A DNA stretch of 64,000 nt from JBDTSW01 sp963758845. Its GTDB lineage: Bacteria > Actinomycetota > Thermoleophilia > Solirubrobacterales > 70-9. The position numbers were made by a program, and so were the translations under genes. The notes under the pieces were generated by a model that searched no databases, was not told the DNA's origin, and was given only the letters and a program-made list of their open reading frames with translations. The DNA lies in NCBI GenBank assembly GCA_963758845.1, contig CAVWWX010000002.1:1984001-2048000 (forward strand), read 5' to 3'. Every line of letters begins with the position of its first letter. Position 1 is the stretch's first letter. This document shows, one piece after another, positions 7,677 through 19,400 of the stretch.

Positions 7677-8729
7677 TGTGGAGGCTGCGCGGCGGAGGCG
7701 ACGGCGATCGCGCCGGCGAGGCGGGGATCCACGGCCTGTCGATCCCGACCCCGTTCGCGGTCGGGCAGGGTGAACTGCTGCCTGATCGAGGACGACCCGC
7801 TGACGCTGGTCGACACTGGGCCCAACTCCGGCAAGGCCCTCGACGAGCTGGAGCGCCAGCTCGCCGATCGCGGCCGCCGGATCGAGGACCTGGAGCTGGT
7901 GATCATCACCCACCAGCACATCGACCACCTGGGCCTGATCGAGATCGTCGCCAAGCGCTCCGGCGCCGAGGTCGCGGCGATCGACATCTCCGTCGATCGC
8001 CTGCGCAACTTCAGCGAGGACGCCGAGCGCGACGACGAGTGGGCGGGCGCACTGATGCTCCGCTACGGGATCCCGGACGACGTCGTGACCGCGCTGCGGA
8101 CCGTCTCGGGCAGCTTCCGGGCCTGGGGCGCCCAAGCCGAGGTCACGCGGCCGCTTCGCGACGGCGAGTCCCTGGCGCTGCGCGATCGCTCGCTCGAGGT
8201 CCAGCACCGCCCCGGTCACAGCCCCTCGGACACGGTGTTCTGGGACTCGGACCGCGAGATCCTGCTCGCGGCCGACCACCTGATCGCCCACATCTCGTCG
8301 AACCCGCTGCTGGCGCGTCCGCTCGACGGCTCGGACGAGCGATCGCGGGCGCTGATGGACTACATCGCGTCGATGCGCCTCACGCGCGAGCTGCCGGCGA
8401 GCATCGTCCTGCCCGGTCACGGCGAGCCGATCACGGACCACCGCAAGCTGATCGACGACCGCCTGGCGATGCACCGCCGGCGCGCGCAAGCTGCTCGGCC
8501 TGATCGCCGACGGCCCTCGCTCGGCGTACGAGCTGGCGCAGGACATGTGGGGGAACGTCGCCGTGACGCAGGCGTTCCTCACCCTGTCCGAGGTCGTCGG
8601 CCACGCCGACCTCCTGGTCGCCTCGGGCCTGGTCGCCGAGGTCGAGGGCGAGGACGGGATCGTCCGCTTGGAGGCGACCGGAGCCGAGGCCGAGGTCGTG
8701 CTGCCCGGCGACAGCCGCCGCGGGGGTAA
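7676..8729 (+). CDS. Metallo-beta-lactamase-fold hydrolase, frameshifted
   Basis: The zinc site HxHxDH is read in ITHQHIDHLGL; RPGHSPSD supplies the next His and PGHGEPI the last. After the catalytic domain a C-terminal winged-helix-like part (LADGP-type segment, VGHADLLVASG) is typical of the glyoxalase II/LACTB2-like branch. The frame breaks near 7768 and 8485; at 8485 adding one GC unit to a GCGCGC run restores the frame. The exact stop is uncertain: TAA 8727-8729 fits if one more indel is present. The substrate is unknown. Confidence 0.78.
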
Positions 8730-8752
8730 CCCCGGGGTCGACCGGGGTATGA

Positions 8753-9771
8753 GTGGAGATGAGCGCCGCGACGGTCACATCACCGCCGCGGATCGAGGCA
8801 CGTCCCGGTCCGGCGGAGCCCCCCACCGGCGGCGCCAAGAAGCGGATGCTGGTGATCGTCAACCCGTACGCGACCACCGTCTCGGACCGCCTGAAGAACC
8901 TCGTCGTCTACGCGCTCCAGGGCCGCTACGACGTCGAGGCGGTCTCGACCCAGGCCCAGAATCACGCCACCCAGATCTGCCGCGAGGCCCGCGAGGAGGG
9001 CTACGACATCGTCGTCGCCTTCGGCGGCGACGGCACGCTGAACGAGGTCGCCAACGGCCTCGCCGGCACCGACGTCCCCGTCTCGGTCCTGCCGGGCGGC
9101 TCCACCAACGTGGTCGCCCGCACGCTCGGGATCCCCAACGACGTGGTCGACGCCACCGAGCACCTGCTGGGGCTGGCCGACGACTTCAGCCTCGCAGGAT
9201 CGACCTCGGCATCGCCAACGGCCGCCACTTCGTCTTCTCGTGCGGGGCCGGCCTCGACGCCACCGCCGCCGCCCGCGTCGACGCGAAGCCCGGCTCAAGC
9301 ACAGGGCCGGCCGCTGGTTCTACACGTACTCGGCGGTCGCGGGCTTCTACGCGCAGTACCTGCGCAACCCCGTCCGGATGAGCGTCGAGGTCGAGGGCCA
9401 GGGCCGGCCGAGGGCGTCACCGCGCTCGCCCAGAACTCGGACCCCTTCACCTACTTCGGGAGGCAGCCCATGCGCGTGTGCGAGGGCGCCGCACTCGACA
9501 ACGGAACGCTGTCGCTGGGGGTGCTGCGCCGCGCCGCCCAGCGCGACGTGCCCGTCGATCGCGACGCGGGTCCTCGCGAGCGCCTGAGCGTGCCCAAGCA
9601 CCGCCAGATCGATCACTTCGAGGGCTGCACCGAGCGCGCGTCGAGTCGATCTCGCGCGACTCCGAGAACAGGATCCGGCCCTTCCCCGTGCAGGTCGACG
9701 GCGACCCGATCGGCAACCACGGCGAGCTCGACCTCGGGGTCGATCCAGGCGCCCTGACGGTCGTTGCCTGA
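8753..9771 (+). CDS. Diacylglycerol/sphingosine kinase-like lipid kinase, frameshifted
   Basis: The N-terminal half is a clear DAGK catalytic domain: KRMLVIVNPYA, then FGGDGTLNEVANGL and LPGGSTNVVARTLG. These bind ATP and Mg2+. The C-terminal half (IDLGIANGRHFVFSCGAG, NSDPFTYFGRQPM, QVDGDPIG) completes the fold. The family phosphorylates membrane lipids such as diacylglycerol or undecaprenol. Frame breaks occur near 9190, 9290, 9408, 9555, 9585 and 9645. The start is GTG 8753 or ATG 8759. The stop overlaps the next start by 8 nt. Confidence 0.82.
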
Positions 9772-10207
9772 CAGCGACTGCCTGTTCTGTTCGATCGCCG
9801 CAGGCGAAGCGGACGCGCACATCGTCTTCGCAGCGACGAGACTCGTCGCATTCCTCGACATCCGCCCGCTGTTCTCCGGTCACACGCTGCTGATCCCGCG
9901 CGAGCATCACGAGGCGCTCTGGGACCTCCCCGACGAGCTGGTCGAGCCCTACTTCGCGAACGTCCGCACCCTCAGCTGGGGGATCCGCGAGGCGATGGAC
10001 GCCAAGGGCGCATTCGTCGCGATGAACAACATCGTCAGCCAATCGGTGCCCCACCTCCACACCCACGTCGTGCCGCGCAACCGCAAGGACGGGCTCAAGG
10101 GTTCTTCTGGCCACGCGACAAGTACCCCGAGCGGAGGCGGCCGAGGTCGGCTCGCGGCGACGTCGCGCTGCGGCCGGGCGGCTTGCTCGGCGAGCGAGCG
10201 CGGTTAG
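9764..10207 (+). CDS. HIT-family hydrolase, frameshifted near the C-terminus
   Basis: DCLFCSIAAGE at the start, PLFSGHTLLIPREHH and the histidine triad HLHTHVVPR identify a second HIT protein, different from the one at 5802. After GLKG the frame shifts: the neighbouring frame reads FFWPRDKY, the usual family ending. It starts at TTG, overlapping the lipid kinase stop by 8 nt. The printed stop (TAG 10205-10207) is probably close to the true end. It is convergent with the glycosyltransferase. Confidence 0.8.
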   Translation: MPDSDCLFCSIAAGEADAHIVFAATRLVAFLDIRPLFSGHTLLIPREHHEALWDLPDELVEPYFANVRTLSWGIREAMDAKGAFVAMNNIVSQSVPHLHTHVVPRNRKDGLKGSSGHATSTPSGGGRGRLAATSRCGRAACSASERG

Positions 10208-11057
10208 CCGCCCGTGTTCGGCGCTGCGCCAGCCGACGTTGTGGGCGACGAGGCCGGCGCCGTCGATCAGGCGGAACGTGGCCTGCTCGCGGTCGCCGGA
10301 GACGGCCAGCCGCACCGCATCGGTGCCGCCCCGGCCGAGCTCGACCGGTGAGAGCGGCCAGCGGCCTGACATCCCCGGGTAGCGCTCGCTCAGCCAGCGC
10401 GACCCCGCGCCATACCGGGCGAAGGTGCGCAGCAGGCCCGCGACGCTCTCGCGGTGGTGGTGGCGGACGTATGCGTCGGGCGGAAATCCAGCTCCCAGCC
10501 GGCCTCCTGGAGGCGCAGGCAGAAGTCGACGTCGCCGGCGGAGCGGATTCCCTCGACGAACCCGCCGAGCGCCTCGAACGCGGAGCGCCGCACCATGAGG
10601 TTCCCGGTCGCGGCGATCGTGCGCCCACGGCCGTACAGCCCGTCGGTCTGGCTGAGCACCTTGCGGTCCCGCGCGTAGCGAGCGGCGAGCGCGCGCTGGC
10701 CCTCCTCCCCGAGGATCTCCCCGGCGATGGCGCCGGCGCCTTCGCCGGCGGGTCCGCGAAGTAGGCGTCGAGGATGTCCGGGCGCGGGCGTGCAGTCGTC
10801 GTCCATGAAGAGGATCCACTCGCCATCGGCGGCGGCCGCTCCGGCGTTTCGCGCGTGGTAGGAGGAGCGCTCGCCGTCGCCGGCACCACCTGGGCGACCC
10901 GCCGAGCGGCGCAGCTTCGCCGCCCGAGTTGTCGGCGACGATCAGCTCGTCGCCCTCGCGCCGCTCGATCGCCTTTAGCGCCGCGGCAAGGGAGCCTGGT
11001 CGTCGCCGCCGCCGAATGGAACGACGACGCTCACCGGCGGGCGGGCGCCGGCGTCAT
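10204..11057 (-). CDS. Family 2 glycosyltransferase, frameshifted
   Basis: Joined frames give a GT-A fold glycosyltransferase: VSVVVPFGG at the N-terminus, ADNSGG, then WILFMDDDC (the DXD-type metal site). ATGNLMVRRSAFEALGGF and AGDVDFCLRLQEAGW follow as the acceptor-side motifs. The start ATG (11055-11057) overlaps the stop of rel as ATGA, and a missing base near 11030 restores the frame. Breaks are also seen near 11005, 10900, 10775 and 10480. TAA 10204-10206 is the most plausible stop. It probably transfers a sugar to a cell-envelope acceptor; donor and acceptor are unknown. Confidence 0.75.
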
Positions 11058-13325
11058 TCGGTGGGAGTCACCCGATAGGCGTCGAAGACCGACTCGACGT
11101 TGCGCAGCCTCCCGATCGCACTCGCGCAGCTGCTCGGTGTCGCCGACCTCGACCACGAAGCGGTTCTTGACCATCGGGTGCTTCGTCGTGCACGTGGCCT
11201 CGAGGATGTTCACCCCGGCCTCGGCGAAGGCGCGCGAGAGGTCCTCGAGCAGGCGGGTGCGGTCCCAGGCGTCGACCTGGAGCTCGACCCGGTAGGAGGT
11301 GGAGTTGTCGCCGGCCCACGAGACGTCGGTGAAGCGCTCGGGGGCCTTGCGCAGCGCGATCACGTTCTTGCAGTCCTCGCGGTGGATCGTGATCCCGCGG
11401 CCCAGCGAGACGTAGCCCGACGATCTCGTCGCCCGGGACCGGGCGGCAGCACTTCGCGAGGCGCACCATCACGTCGTCGACACCCTTGACGTCGATCCCG
11501 TACTCGCTCGCGTCCTGCGTACGGCGCTGGCGCTCGTCGCGGCCCTCGAGGACGCCGGCGAGCGGCGCCTCGGTCTCGTCGCCGGCGACGGCCTCGCCCT
11601 GCTTCAGCCGCTGGAAGACCTTCGTCGGTGACGGTCTTCGAGGAGATCTTGCCCTGCCCGAGGGCGATGTAGAAGTCGTCGCCCTTGCGGAAGCCCATCT
11701 CGCGGATCACGTCCGCGAGCAGGGGCGAGCCGGCGATGCGCTGCATCGGCAGGCCGCGCTTTCGCAGCGCGGTCTGGAGCTCCTCGCGGCCGCGGCGCTC
11801 GGCGTCCTCGCGCCGCTCGCGGGTGAGGAAGGCGCGGATCTTGTTCCGGGCCCGGTTCGTGCGCACCAGGGCGAGCCAGTCACGGGAGGGCCCGCGCTCC
11901 TGCTTGGCGGTGAGGATCTCGACGATGTCGCCGCTTTGCAGCTGGTAATGGAGCGGGACGATCTTGCCGTTCACCTTGGCTCCGACGCAGCGGTGCCCCA
12001 CGTCGGTGTGCACGGCGTAGGCGAAGTCGAGCGGCGTCGAGCCCGCGGAGAGGTTCTTGACCTCGCCCTTGGGCGTGAAGACGAAGACCTCGTCCTCGAA
12101 GAGGTCCACCTTCAGCGCCTCGAGGAACTCGGCCGGCTCCTGCCGCCCTCCGCCTCCAGGAGCTGGCGCAGCCAGACCATCTTGCTGTCGGCGTCGGCCT
12201 TGGGCCTGCCCCCTCCTTGTAGATCACGTGAGCCGCGATCCCGTACTCGGCGAGATCGTGCATGTCCGGCGTCCGCAGCTGGATCTCGAGCGGCCGGCCC
12301 TCGGGCCCGATCACGGTCGTGTGGAGGGCCGAGTAGAGGTTCAGCTTCGGCGTCGCGACCAAATCCTTGAAGCGGCCGGGAAGCGGCTTCCAGATCGAGT
12401 GGATGATCCCGATCGCCCCGTAGCAGTCCTTGACCGAGCCGACGATGACCCGCATCGCCGTGAGGTCGTAGATCTCGTTGAACTCGCGGCCCTTCTTGGT
12501 CATCTTCGAATAGATCGAGTAGAAGTGCTTGGCGCGGCCCGAGATCTCGGCCTCGATCCCGACCTTGGCCAGCTCGACGGCGAGGAACTCGCCCGCCTCG
12601 GTGACGTAGGCCTCGCGCTCCTCACGCTGCTGGGCGACGAGCTTCTTGATCTCGTCGTATTTGCGCGGGTGGAGGCGAGCGAACGCCAGGTCCTCGAGCT
12701 CCCACTTGATCGCGTGGATGCCCAGCCGGTGGGCCAGCGGCGCGTAGATCTCCAGCGTCTCGCGAGCCTTGTCCAGCTGCTTCTGCTTCGGCAGGGCCTC
12801 CAGCGTGCGCATGTTGTGGAGGCGATCGGCGAGCTTGATCAGGATGACCCGGACGTCCGTGGCCATCGCGACCATCATCTTCCGGTAGTTCTCGGCCTGG
12901 TGCTCATCGCGGCTCTGGAAGGTGATCTCGGTGAGCTTGGTGACGCCGTCGACGAGCTGGGCGATCGATTCGCCGAAGATGCTCCTCGACCTCCTCGAGG
13001 CTGGCGCTGGTGTCCTCGACCGTGTCGTGCAGCAGAGCCGCGCAGAGCGTCTCGGTGTCGAGCCGCAGGCCGGCGCAGATCTTCGCCACCTCGACGGGAT
13101 GGGTGATGAAGTCCTCGCCCGAGCGGCGGCGCTGGTCGGCGTGGTGGTCGCAGGCGAAGGCGAAGGCGCGCTCGACGGCCTCGCGGTCGACCTTGTCGCC
13201 GTCTTCCTCGGCGTGCTCGGCGACGACCGCGAGCAGGTCGCCCGAGGAGGTCGCGCTCCTCCGGCGTGAGCTCCTTGGTGATCTCGTCGACCGGGGCGGC
13301 CTGGGCGTGGCTCGCTCTCCCCCAC
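11054..13325 (-). CDS. rel: Bifunctional (p)ppGpp synthetase/hydrolase Rel, frameshifted
   Basis: About 757 residues can be assembled. In order: the HD hydrolase domain with ALLHDTVEDT and LADRLHNMRTL, the synthetase domain with YDLTAMRVIV and LYSALHTTVIGPEG, the TGS domain (FVFTPKGEV, PLDFAYAVHTDVGHRCVGAKVNG), and a C-terminal ACT domain ending at TGA 11054-11056. The enzyme makes and degrades the stringent-response alarmone. Frame breaks lie near 13245, 12978, 12200, 12150, 11630, 11425 and 11110; several are one extra G. The gene is expected to be essential for stress control, so these look like consensus errors. It starts at GTG 39 nt after recJ. Confidence 0.9.
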
Positions 13326-13363
13326 GCGCGTATGACCGCGGTGGGGCTCGACCCCGTTCGCCT

Positions 13364-15959
13364 CTAGCTCGGTTGTCTTCGCCTGCTCAGGTATCGGCGG
13401 CCTTCCTCACATCGCGCGCGGTAGGCGTTGAACGCCTGCGATCGCGCCAGGTCGGTGCCCTCCGAGGATACGACGCTGGGCGCACCCCGGAGGGCCGGAG
13501 TCCCCCGTGCGCACGAGGTCCGAGCTCGGCCAGCACCCGCAGGCGCCTGCCCGCCACCTCGGGCGAGCGCGGATGGGCGCCATCGCCGGCGAGCGCCAGT
13601 GCGCGCGCCGGCCGGCGCGACCGCGCCGCCGTCCGGCGAGCTCGCCCAGCCGGCGGTAGAGGCTGCCAGGGCCGGGCGGGACGGCCACTGCGCGTCCCAG
13701 GCCCGCAGCGCGAACTCAACCTCGGCGGCCGCCCCAGGCCAGGTGCAGGAAGCCGGGGCCCGAGCGGTCGGCGAGTGCCTCGAGCCCGGCCGGCGGCGGC
13801 GGGTCGATCAGGACGACGTGCTCGAAGCCGCGAGCCAAGCCGGGGTCGCGCTCGAGACGCGCCCAATCGGCGAGCACCACGCCCCGCCCGCGGCGATCCG
13901 CCGCGCGACGTCGGCCGCGCCGTCGCGTCGGCGTGGGCAGCCGCCGCAAGCGCCACTGCGCCGCCGCCGAACCGGGCCGGGGACGGCAGCGCGCTCGACC
14001 AGCGCCCGTCGGCGGGGCGCGTCGGCGCAGACCGCCAGAACGGGCTCGCCGCTGGAGGCCAGCGCGGCGACGGTCGCGACGCCCGAGCGCCCCCGGCGGT
14101 CGACCACGGCCCGCGCGGGCGCCCGCCACGGGGGCGCGCCACGGCGTCCAGGGCGCCGCGGTCAGCTCGGCTCGCGGAGCCGCTGCGCCCACTCGTCCTC
14201 GCCGGGGGCGGCGGCGGGCTGCTCGGCGCCGGCGTGCTCCTCGGGCTCGCGTAGAGCTCGCCGAGCACCACGCGGGGCTCGACCGACCCGTTCCAGTGGT
14301 TCAGCTCGAGGCTGACCGAGACGTCCATCGCACCCGCCTCGGCCGCCTTGGCAAGCGATCCGTTGACGCCGAAGGCAACGCCCCGGGCGCGGGCGCTGGC
14401 TCCCTCCAGGCTGAAGCGGGCATGGCGCTCCCCCTCCCCCATCGGCCGCACGTCGCGCAGCCGGGCGCCCGGGACGATCAGCCGGACCGGTGGGTTGCCC
14501 TTCCCGAACGGGGCGAGCCTGTCCAGCTCCCGCGCCACGTCCAGCCCCAGCTCGTCGGCGCCCACCACGGCGTCGATCGCGCTCGAGCGCACGGGCGGCG
14601 GGCCGTCTCCGAGGGCCTCGGCCACGTGGGCCGCGAACGCCGCGCGCAGCGCCGGGATCCGCCCCGGCGTCGAGCTCCAGCCCCGCGGCGGCGCGATGCC
14701 CGCCGAAGCGATCCAGCTGATCCGAGCACGCCCGAGTCCGGCGAGCAGGTCGTACCCGGGGACGCTGCGCCCCGAGCCGCGCGCCGCGGCCGCTCCTCGT
14801 CGATCGCCAACAGGAGCACCGGGCGGCCGGTGCGCTCGACGATCCGCGAGGCGCAGATCCCGACGACGCCGGGGTGCCAGCCCTCGCCCGCGATCACCAG
14901 CCCGGCGCCGTCGGCCTCCGCGTCGGGGAGCTCGCGCAGGGCCGTCTCGGCCGCGTTCAGCGACCTCGCGCTCGGTCTCGCGGCGCTCGTGGTTCGTGCG
15001 GTCCAGCTCGGCTGCGATCTCGCTCGCGCGGTCCTCGTCGTCGGTGAGCATCAACTCGACCCCGGCATCGGCGCGGTAGAGGCGTCCCGCGGCGTTGATC
15101 CGAGGCGCAAGGCGGAAGGAGAGGTCGCCCTCGTCGAGGCGCTCGGGCTCGATCTTCGCCGCCGGCCATCAGCGCCCGCAGCCCGGGCCGCCGTGCCCGG
15201 CGGGCCTGCTCGAGGCCCCGGCGGACGAGCGTGCGGTTCTCGCCGTGGAGCGGCACCAGGTCGGCGACCGTCGCGAGCGCCACGAGGTCGAGGTCCGCGT
15301 CGGCCGTCGGAGCCCCGCAGCGCCTGGGAGATCTTGTAGGCGACCCCGGTGCGCACAGAGGTCGGGGCACGGGTAGCCGCTCAGCTCTGGATGGATGATC
15401 GGGCAGTCCGGGCAGCTCGCCCGCGGCTGGTGGTGGTCGGTGACGATCACCTCGATGCCGGCGGCGCGCGCCGGCGCGACCTCGTCGGCGGCAGGTGATC
15501 CCGCAGTCGGTGGTGATCAGCAGCCGCGTGCCGCGCTCGCGAAGCCGCTCGACCCCGCCGGCCGTGAGCCCGTAGCCGTCGCCCATGCGGTCGGGGATGT
15601 ACCAGTCGCAGTCCGCCCCCAGCGCGCGCAGCGCGCCGACCAGGATCGTGGTCGAGCAGACGCCGTCGGCGTCGTAGTCGCCGTGGACGGTGATCCGCTC
15701 GGCCGGCCGAGATCGCGGCCTGCATCCGCTCGACGACCTCGGCCATCCCCTCGAAGAGGAACGGGTCGTGCGTCTCGTTGGCGTCCAGGAACGCGCGCGC
15801 GCCTGCTCGACCGTGCGGTACCCGCGCCGGACGAGGGTGATCGCGACCGGCTCGGAGAGGCTCGAGCTCCCGCGCCAACTCCCGCGCCTCGGCGTACGCG
15901 TAGGGCTCGAGGCTGAAGCCCTTGCGGGCAGGCCGGTCGGGTGCGGCAGCGGCCTCCAC
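13364..15959 (-). CDS. recJ: Single-stranded-DNA-specific exonuclease RecJ with long C-terminal extension, frameshifted
   Basis: The DHH phosphoesterase core is read as ERITVHGDYDADGVCSTT, then LITTDCGIT and VIVTDHHQPR. The DHHA1 region has GEGWHPGVVGICASRI, and an OB-like domain follows (LAPFGKGNPPVRLIV). RecJ degrades 5-prime ends in recombination and repair. The core ends near 14250, but reading continues about 290 residues to TAG 13364-13366, a tail not found in the about 570-residue enterobacterial enzyme. Many frame breaks occur (for example near 15820, 15710, 15495, 15310, 15170, 14960, 14780, 14670 and 13735). The GTG start at 15957-15959 is followed by a plausible N-terminus. Confidence 0.85.
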
Positions 15960-16059
15960 GCCCCGAACGTAGGGGCGGGGGAGGACGGAACCGCGGGGCG
16001 AGGCCCGCAAATTGGTTCGAAGCCCGCGATAGACACCTCCATGGCGCGCGAGTCCCGCA

Positions 16060-16369
16060 ATCCGGGACCGCCGCGCCATGCGGCGCCAGGATAGGCCTCG
16101 GCGGCCTCGGCCTCCGCCTCGGCGGGCGCCGACGGCGTAGACGATGCGCCATCCCGAGCAGCGGCTCCCGGGACCGCGGCGAGCAGCGTGACGATGTCGG
16201 TCTCGCCGATGCTCCGCCCAGGCGCGATCTGCACGATGGCGCCGGTGACCATCGCGCCCGCCGTCGCAGCCAGGAAGGCGCCGACGATCCCGCCCCAGAA
16301 GCGGTCGGGGACGAACACGGTGAAGTGCCAGAGCGCGACGCCGACGGTGAACCAGACCAGTGCAGCCAT
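16060..16369 (-). CDS. Small hydrophobic membrane protein
   Basis: The ATG at 16367-16369 overlaps the secF stop by one base (TGATG). The first about 70 residues hold two membrane helices (LVWFTVGVALWHFTVFV and GGIVGAFLAATAGAMVTGAIV), and a third appears after a frame shift near 16165 (ALGMAIVYAVG). No stop codon is present in any minus frame between about 16100 and the recJ start, so the lower coordinate is a guess. The function is unknown. Its position between secDF and recJ suggests it is simply part of the operon. Confidence 0.55.
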
Positions 16370-17690
16370 CAGCGATTCCTCCCGTGCTTTCGCTTGCGCT
16401 GCTGGCGCTGCTTGCGCCGCCGCTCGCGCGCCTCGCGCTTCTCGGAGCCCTCCGAGCTGCGGCCCTCCTCGGCCGCGCTCGAGAGCGGTCGCTCGGCCCC
16501 CTGCGAGTCGCGGGCCGCGCCGCTCGACGCCTGCGCTCCCGGCGTGGGCTCGGCGGAGCGCTCGACCGGCGGTCGGCCAGCGCCACCGGGGCCTCGGTGG
16601 CTGCGGCGCGGCGGCGCCGGGCGCGGGTCTCGGCCGGCGCAGCGGCGCCGTCGCCGCCCTCGCCCTGCGGCAGCGCGTGGCGCTCGGCCTCGTCGATCTT
16701 GGCGACGACGTTGTCCTCGGGGAAGGTCGGGCACGTAGCCCATCGCCTCGATGATCCGCGCGCGGCGGCTGCGGTAGGCGGGCTCGCGCTCCTTCCAGTG
16801 CGCGAGCACCGGCGAGGCGATCAGGATCGACGAGTAGGTACCGGAGGCGACTCCGACCATCATCGCGAAGGCGAAGTCGCGCAGCGTCTCGCCGCCGAAG
16901 ACCAGCAGCACGCCGATCAGGAACACGGTCGAGAGGCCGGTGATGAGCGACCGGGTGAGCACCTCGTTCATCGAGCGGTTGACGATCTGCGAGAAGGCCG
17001 CGCGCGGCATCCGCGGCACGTTCTCGCGGATGCGGTCGAGCACGATGATCGTGTCGTACATCGAGTAACCGAGGATCGTCAGGAAGGCCGCGACCGTCGC
17101 GCTCGTCACCTCCTGCCCGACCAGGGCGTAGACGCCGGCGGTGATCAGGATGTCGTGGACCAGGGCGATCAGCACCGGCACCGCGTACTTCGCCTCGAAG
17201 CGGATCGCGACGTAGGCGCAGATCACCAGCAGCGAGAAGACGATCGCGATCATGGCGCTGCGCGCGACCTGCTCGCCGAAGGTCGGGCCGATCGACTGCG
17301 AGTCGAAGCCCTGCGTCGCCGCCCTCGAGGCCGAACTGCCTCGTCGAGCGCGTCCTGCGCGTCGCCTGTCTGGTCCGGCGGGATCTTCGCCTGGATCTGG
17401 AGGACGTTCTCGCCGAAGTCCGCACCCTCGGTCGACTCGGTCTCCTGGATCTCGGCCGCTGTCGGCGCCGTCGATCCCGGCGTCGACCAGCAGCCGTGCG
17501 CACCTCCTCGGCCGTCGGCCGGCTCGGTCCAGGCTGACGGTGATCCGCGTGCCCGACTCGAAGTCGATGCCCAGGTTGAGCTGCTTGGTCGCGAACGCGA
17601 TCGCGCCGATCAGCAGGATCACCCCCGAGATCGAGAAGAACCAGCGGCTCGCGCCGATGAAGTCGAAGCTTCCAGCCGCCGCCCTCGCCC
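16369..17690 (-). CDS. secF: SecF part of the SecDF protein-export complex, frameshifted
   Basis: It begins with FDFIGASRWFFSISG, the usual SecF opening helix, and NLGIDFESGTRI. The RND-type membrane helices follow, with VHDILITAGVYAL, ILGYSMYDTIIVLDRIREN and LTRSLITGLSTV. After the last helix there is an arginine- and serine-rich tail of well over 100 residues. SecDF uses the proton gradient to pull proteins across after SecA-driven translocation. Breaks occur near 17510, 17465, 17325 and 16730. There is no stop codon between the end of secD and this start: removing one A near 17676 would join them into a single SecDF chain. Confidence 0.88.
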
Positions 17691-19337
17691 GAGGCGCCCA
17701 GGGCCGCCGGCGAGCGCATGAACCTGGCACGGCCGAAGACGCCGAGGATCGCCTGCGTGAACAGGACCGCGGTGAACAGCGAGACGATCGTCCCGATGCC
17801 GAGCGTGAACGCGAAGCCCTTGACTCCGGCCGACGCGAGCACGAAGAGGATGAACGCCGTGATCAGCGTGATCACGTTCGCGTCGATGATCGTCGCGATC
17901 CCCTTGCGGTAGCCGGTGGCGATCGCCGAGGCGAGCGACTTGCCCGCCCTCGCCTCCTCCTTTATTCGCTCGAAGATGACGACGTTCGCGTCGGCCGCGA
18001 CGCCGATCGTCAGCACCAGTCCCGCGATCCCCGGCAGGGTCAGCGTGATCGGGATCAGCTTGATCATCGCCAGGAAGAAGACGCGCGTAGACCAGCAGGC
18101 CCAGGCCGGCGACGAGGCCGAGCACGCGGTAGTAGGCGAGGAGGAAGAGCAGGACGAGCGCCAGGCCCGCGAGGCCGGCCTTCAGGCCCTGGTCGAGCGC
18201 CTCCTCGCCGAGGGTCGCCGAGACGGTGCTCTGGCTGATCAGGCTTAGCTCGACCGGCAGGGCGCCGATCTGGAGGAACTTGGCCAGGTCCTGGGCCTCG
18301 GTGAGCGAGTCGAGCCCGGAGATCTGGGCGCCGGTGCGGCCGTCGATCCCGTCGGGGTTCTCGCAGAAGTTGATGATCGGCCGCGAGACGATCTCGCTGT
18401 CCAGCACGACCGCGAAGGAATCCGAGAACTGATCGCCGCCCTCCGGGGTGGCGCAGGCCCCTCCGGCGCCCGGCTTCGCCGCGCCCCGCTGGGCGATCCG
18501 CCGCGTGACCTCCTGGAAGGCGGCCCGCCCCTCGTCGGTGAACTCGAAGGTGACGTTGGGGGCCCCGCCCTGGTCGGTCTGCTGCTTCGGGTCCTCGATC
18601 TCGTCGCCGCTCAGCTCGGGCCGGTCCTTGAGCACGACGTACTCGGCGGGTGCGTTCTCGGCCTCGTTGACCTCGGTCGCCGGGTCGTCGGTTGGCCCGG
18701 GAGCCAGCAGCACGACGGTTCCCTGCGGGACCGTCAGCACCTCGGTGCCCTCCGGCTGCTCGCCGTCGGGCGAGTCGAGGTAGAGGTCCTCCTTCCTCTC
18801 CGCTGGGCCCGCCAGTAGCTCGAGCGAGCCGGAGTCGAACAGGTAGTAGGTGGGGCCGTTCGTCGTGCACAGGTCCTGGAAGCACTCGGGCTTCTGCTCG
18901 GAGGCGAACTGGACGGCGTCGTAGATGCGCCCGAACGTCTGCTGCTCGGGCGACAGCTCGGGGTCGCGCTCGAGCAGATTGCGCTCGTAGTCGTAGAGGA
19001 AGAGCTGCGCCGTCGTCCCGACCTGCTCGATCGCCCGCTCGGCGTTCGAGACGTCGGGCAGGCCGACCTCGATCTGGTCGGTGCCGATCCGGGCGATCTC
19101 GGGCTCGGAAACGCCGAGCTCGTCGGTGCGCTCGCGCAGGATGTCGATCGCGCGATCGATGTCCTGCGCGTCGATCGTCGGGTTCTTAGCGGTCGGGCTG
19201 GCCTTGTAGACGAGCTCGGTGCCGCCGCGGAGGTCGAGCCCCAGCACCGTGCGCTGGGTCGCGATGACCCACGCCGACGCGGCCGTCAGCGCAAGCACGA
19301 TGGCGAGGATTACGAGATTTCGGCGCCGGCTACCCAT
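17690..19337 (-). CDS. secD: SecD part of the SecDF protein-export complex, one frameshift
   Basis: The signal-anchor helix (NLVILAIVLALTAASAWVI) is followed by GLDLRGGTELVY, the P1 base motif. A large periplasmic P1 domain comes next, then the membrane helices with LPGIAGLVLTIGVAADANVVIFERIKEE. The frame breaks once near 18085, in the second helix. A long acidic insertion in P1 (about residues 165-265) contains several acidic repeats. Function is with SecF at the Sec translocon. The upstream gap to the zinc-ribbon gene is only 63 nt. Confidence 0.9.
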
Positions 19338-19400
19338 TTCAGCGTCGTGGGCCGCGGCCCGCGTCCTGACCCGGGCCCAGCGCCATCAGGTTATCCGTCG

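Noticed and set aside
8721..8752. Run of GGGG/CCCC palindromes between the beta-lactamase-fold gene and the lipid kinase
   Set aside because: It could fold but has no T tract, and the region is affected by sequence uncertainty; I did not call a terminator.
14957..18067. A 1036-codon minus-strand open frame
   Set aside because: It is a chimera: the end of SecD, then wrong-frame SecF, then the small membrane protein and parts of RecJ, joined through frameshifts. It is not one protein.
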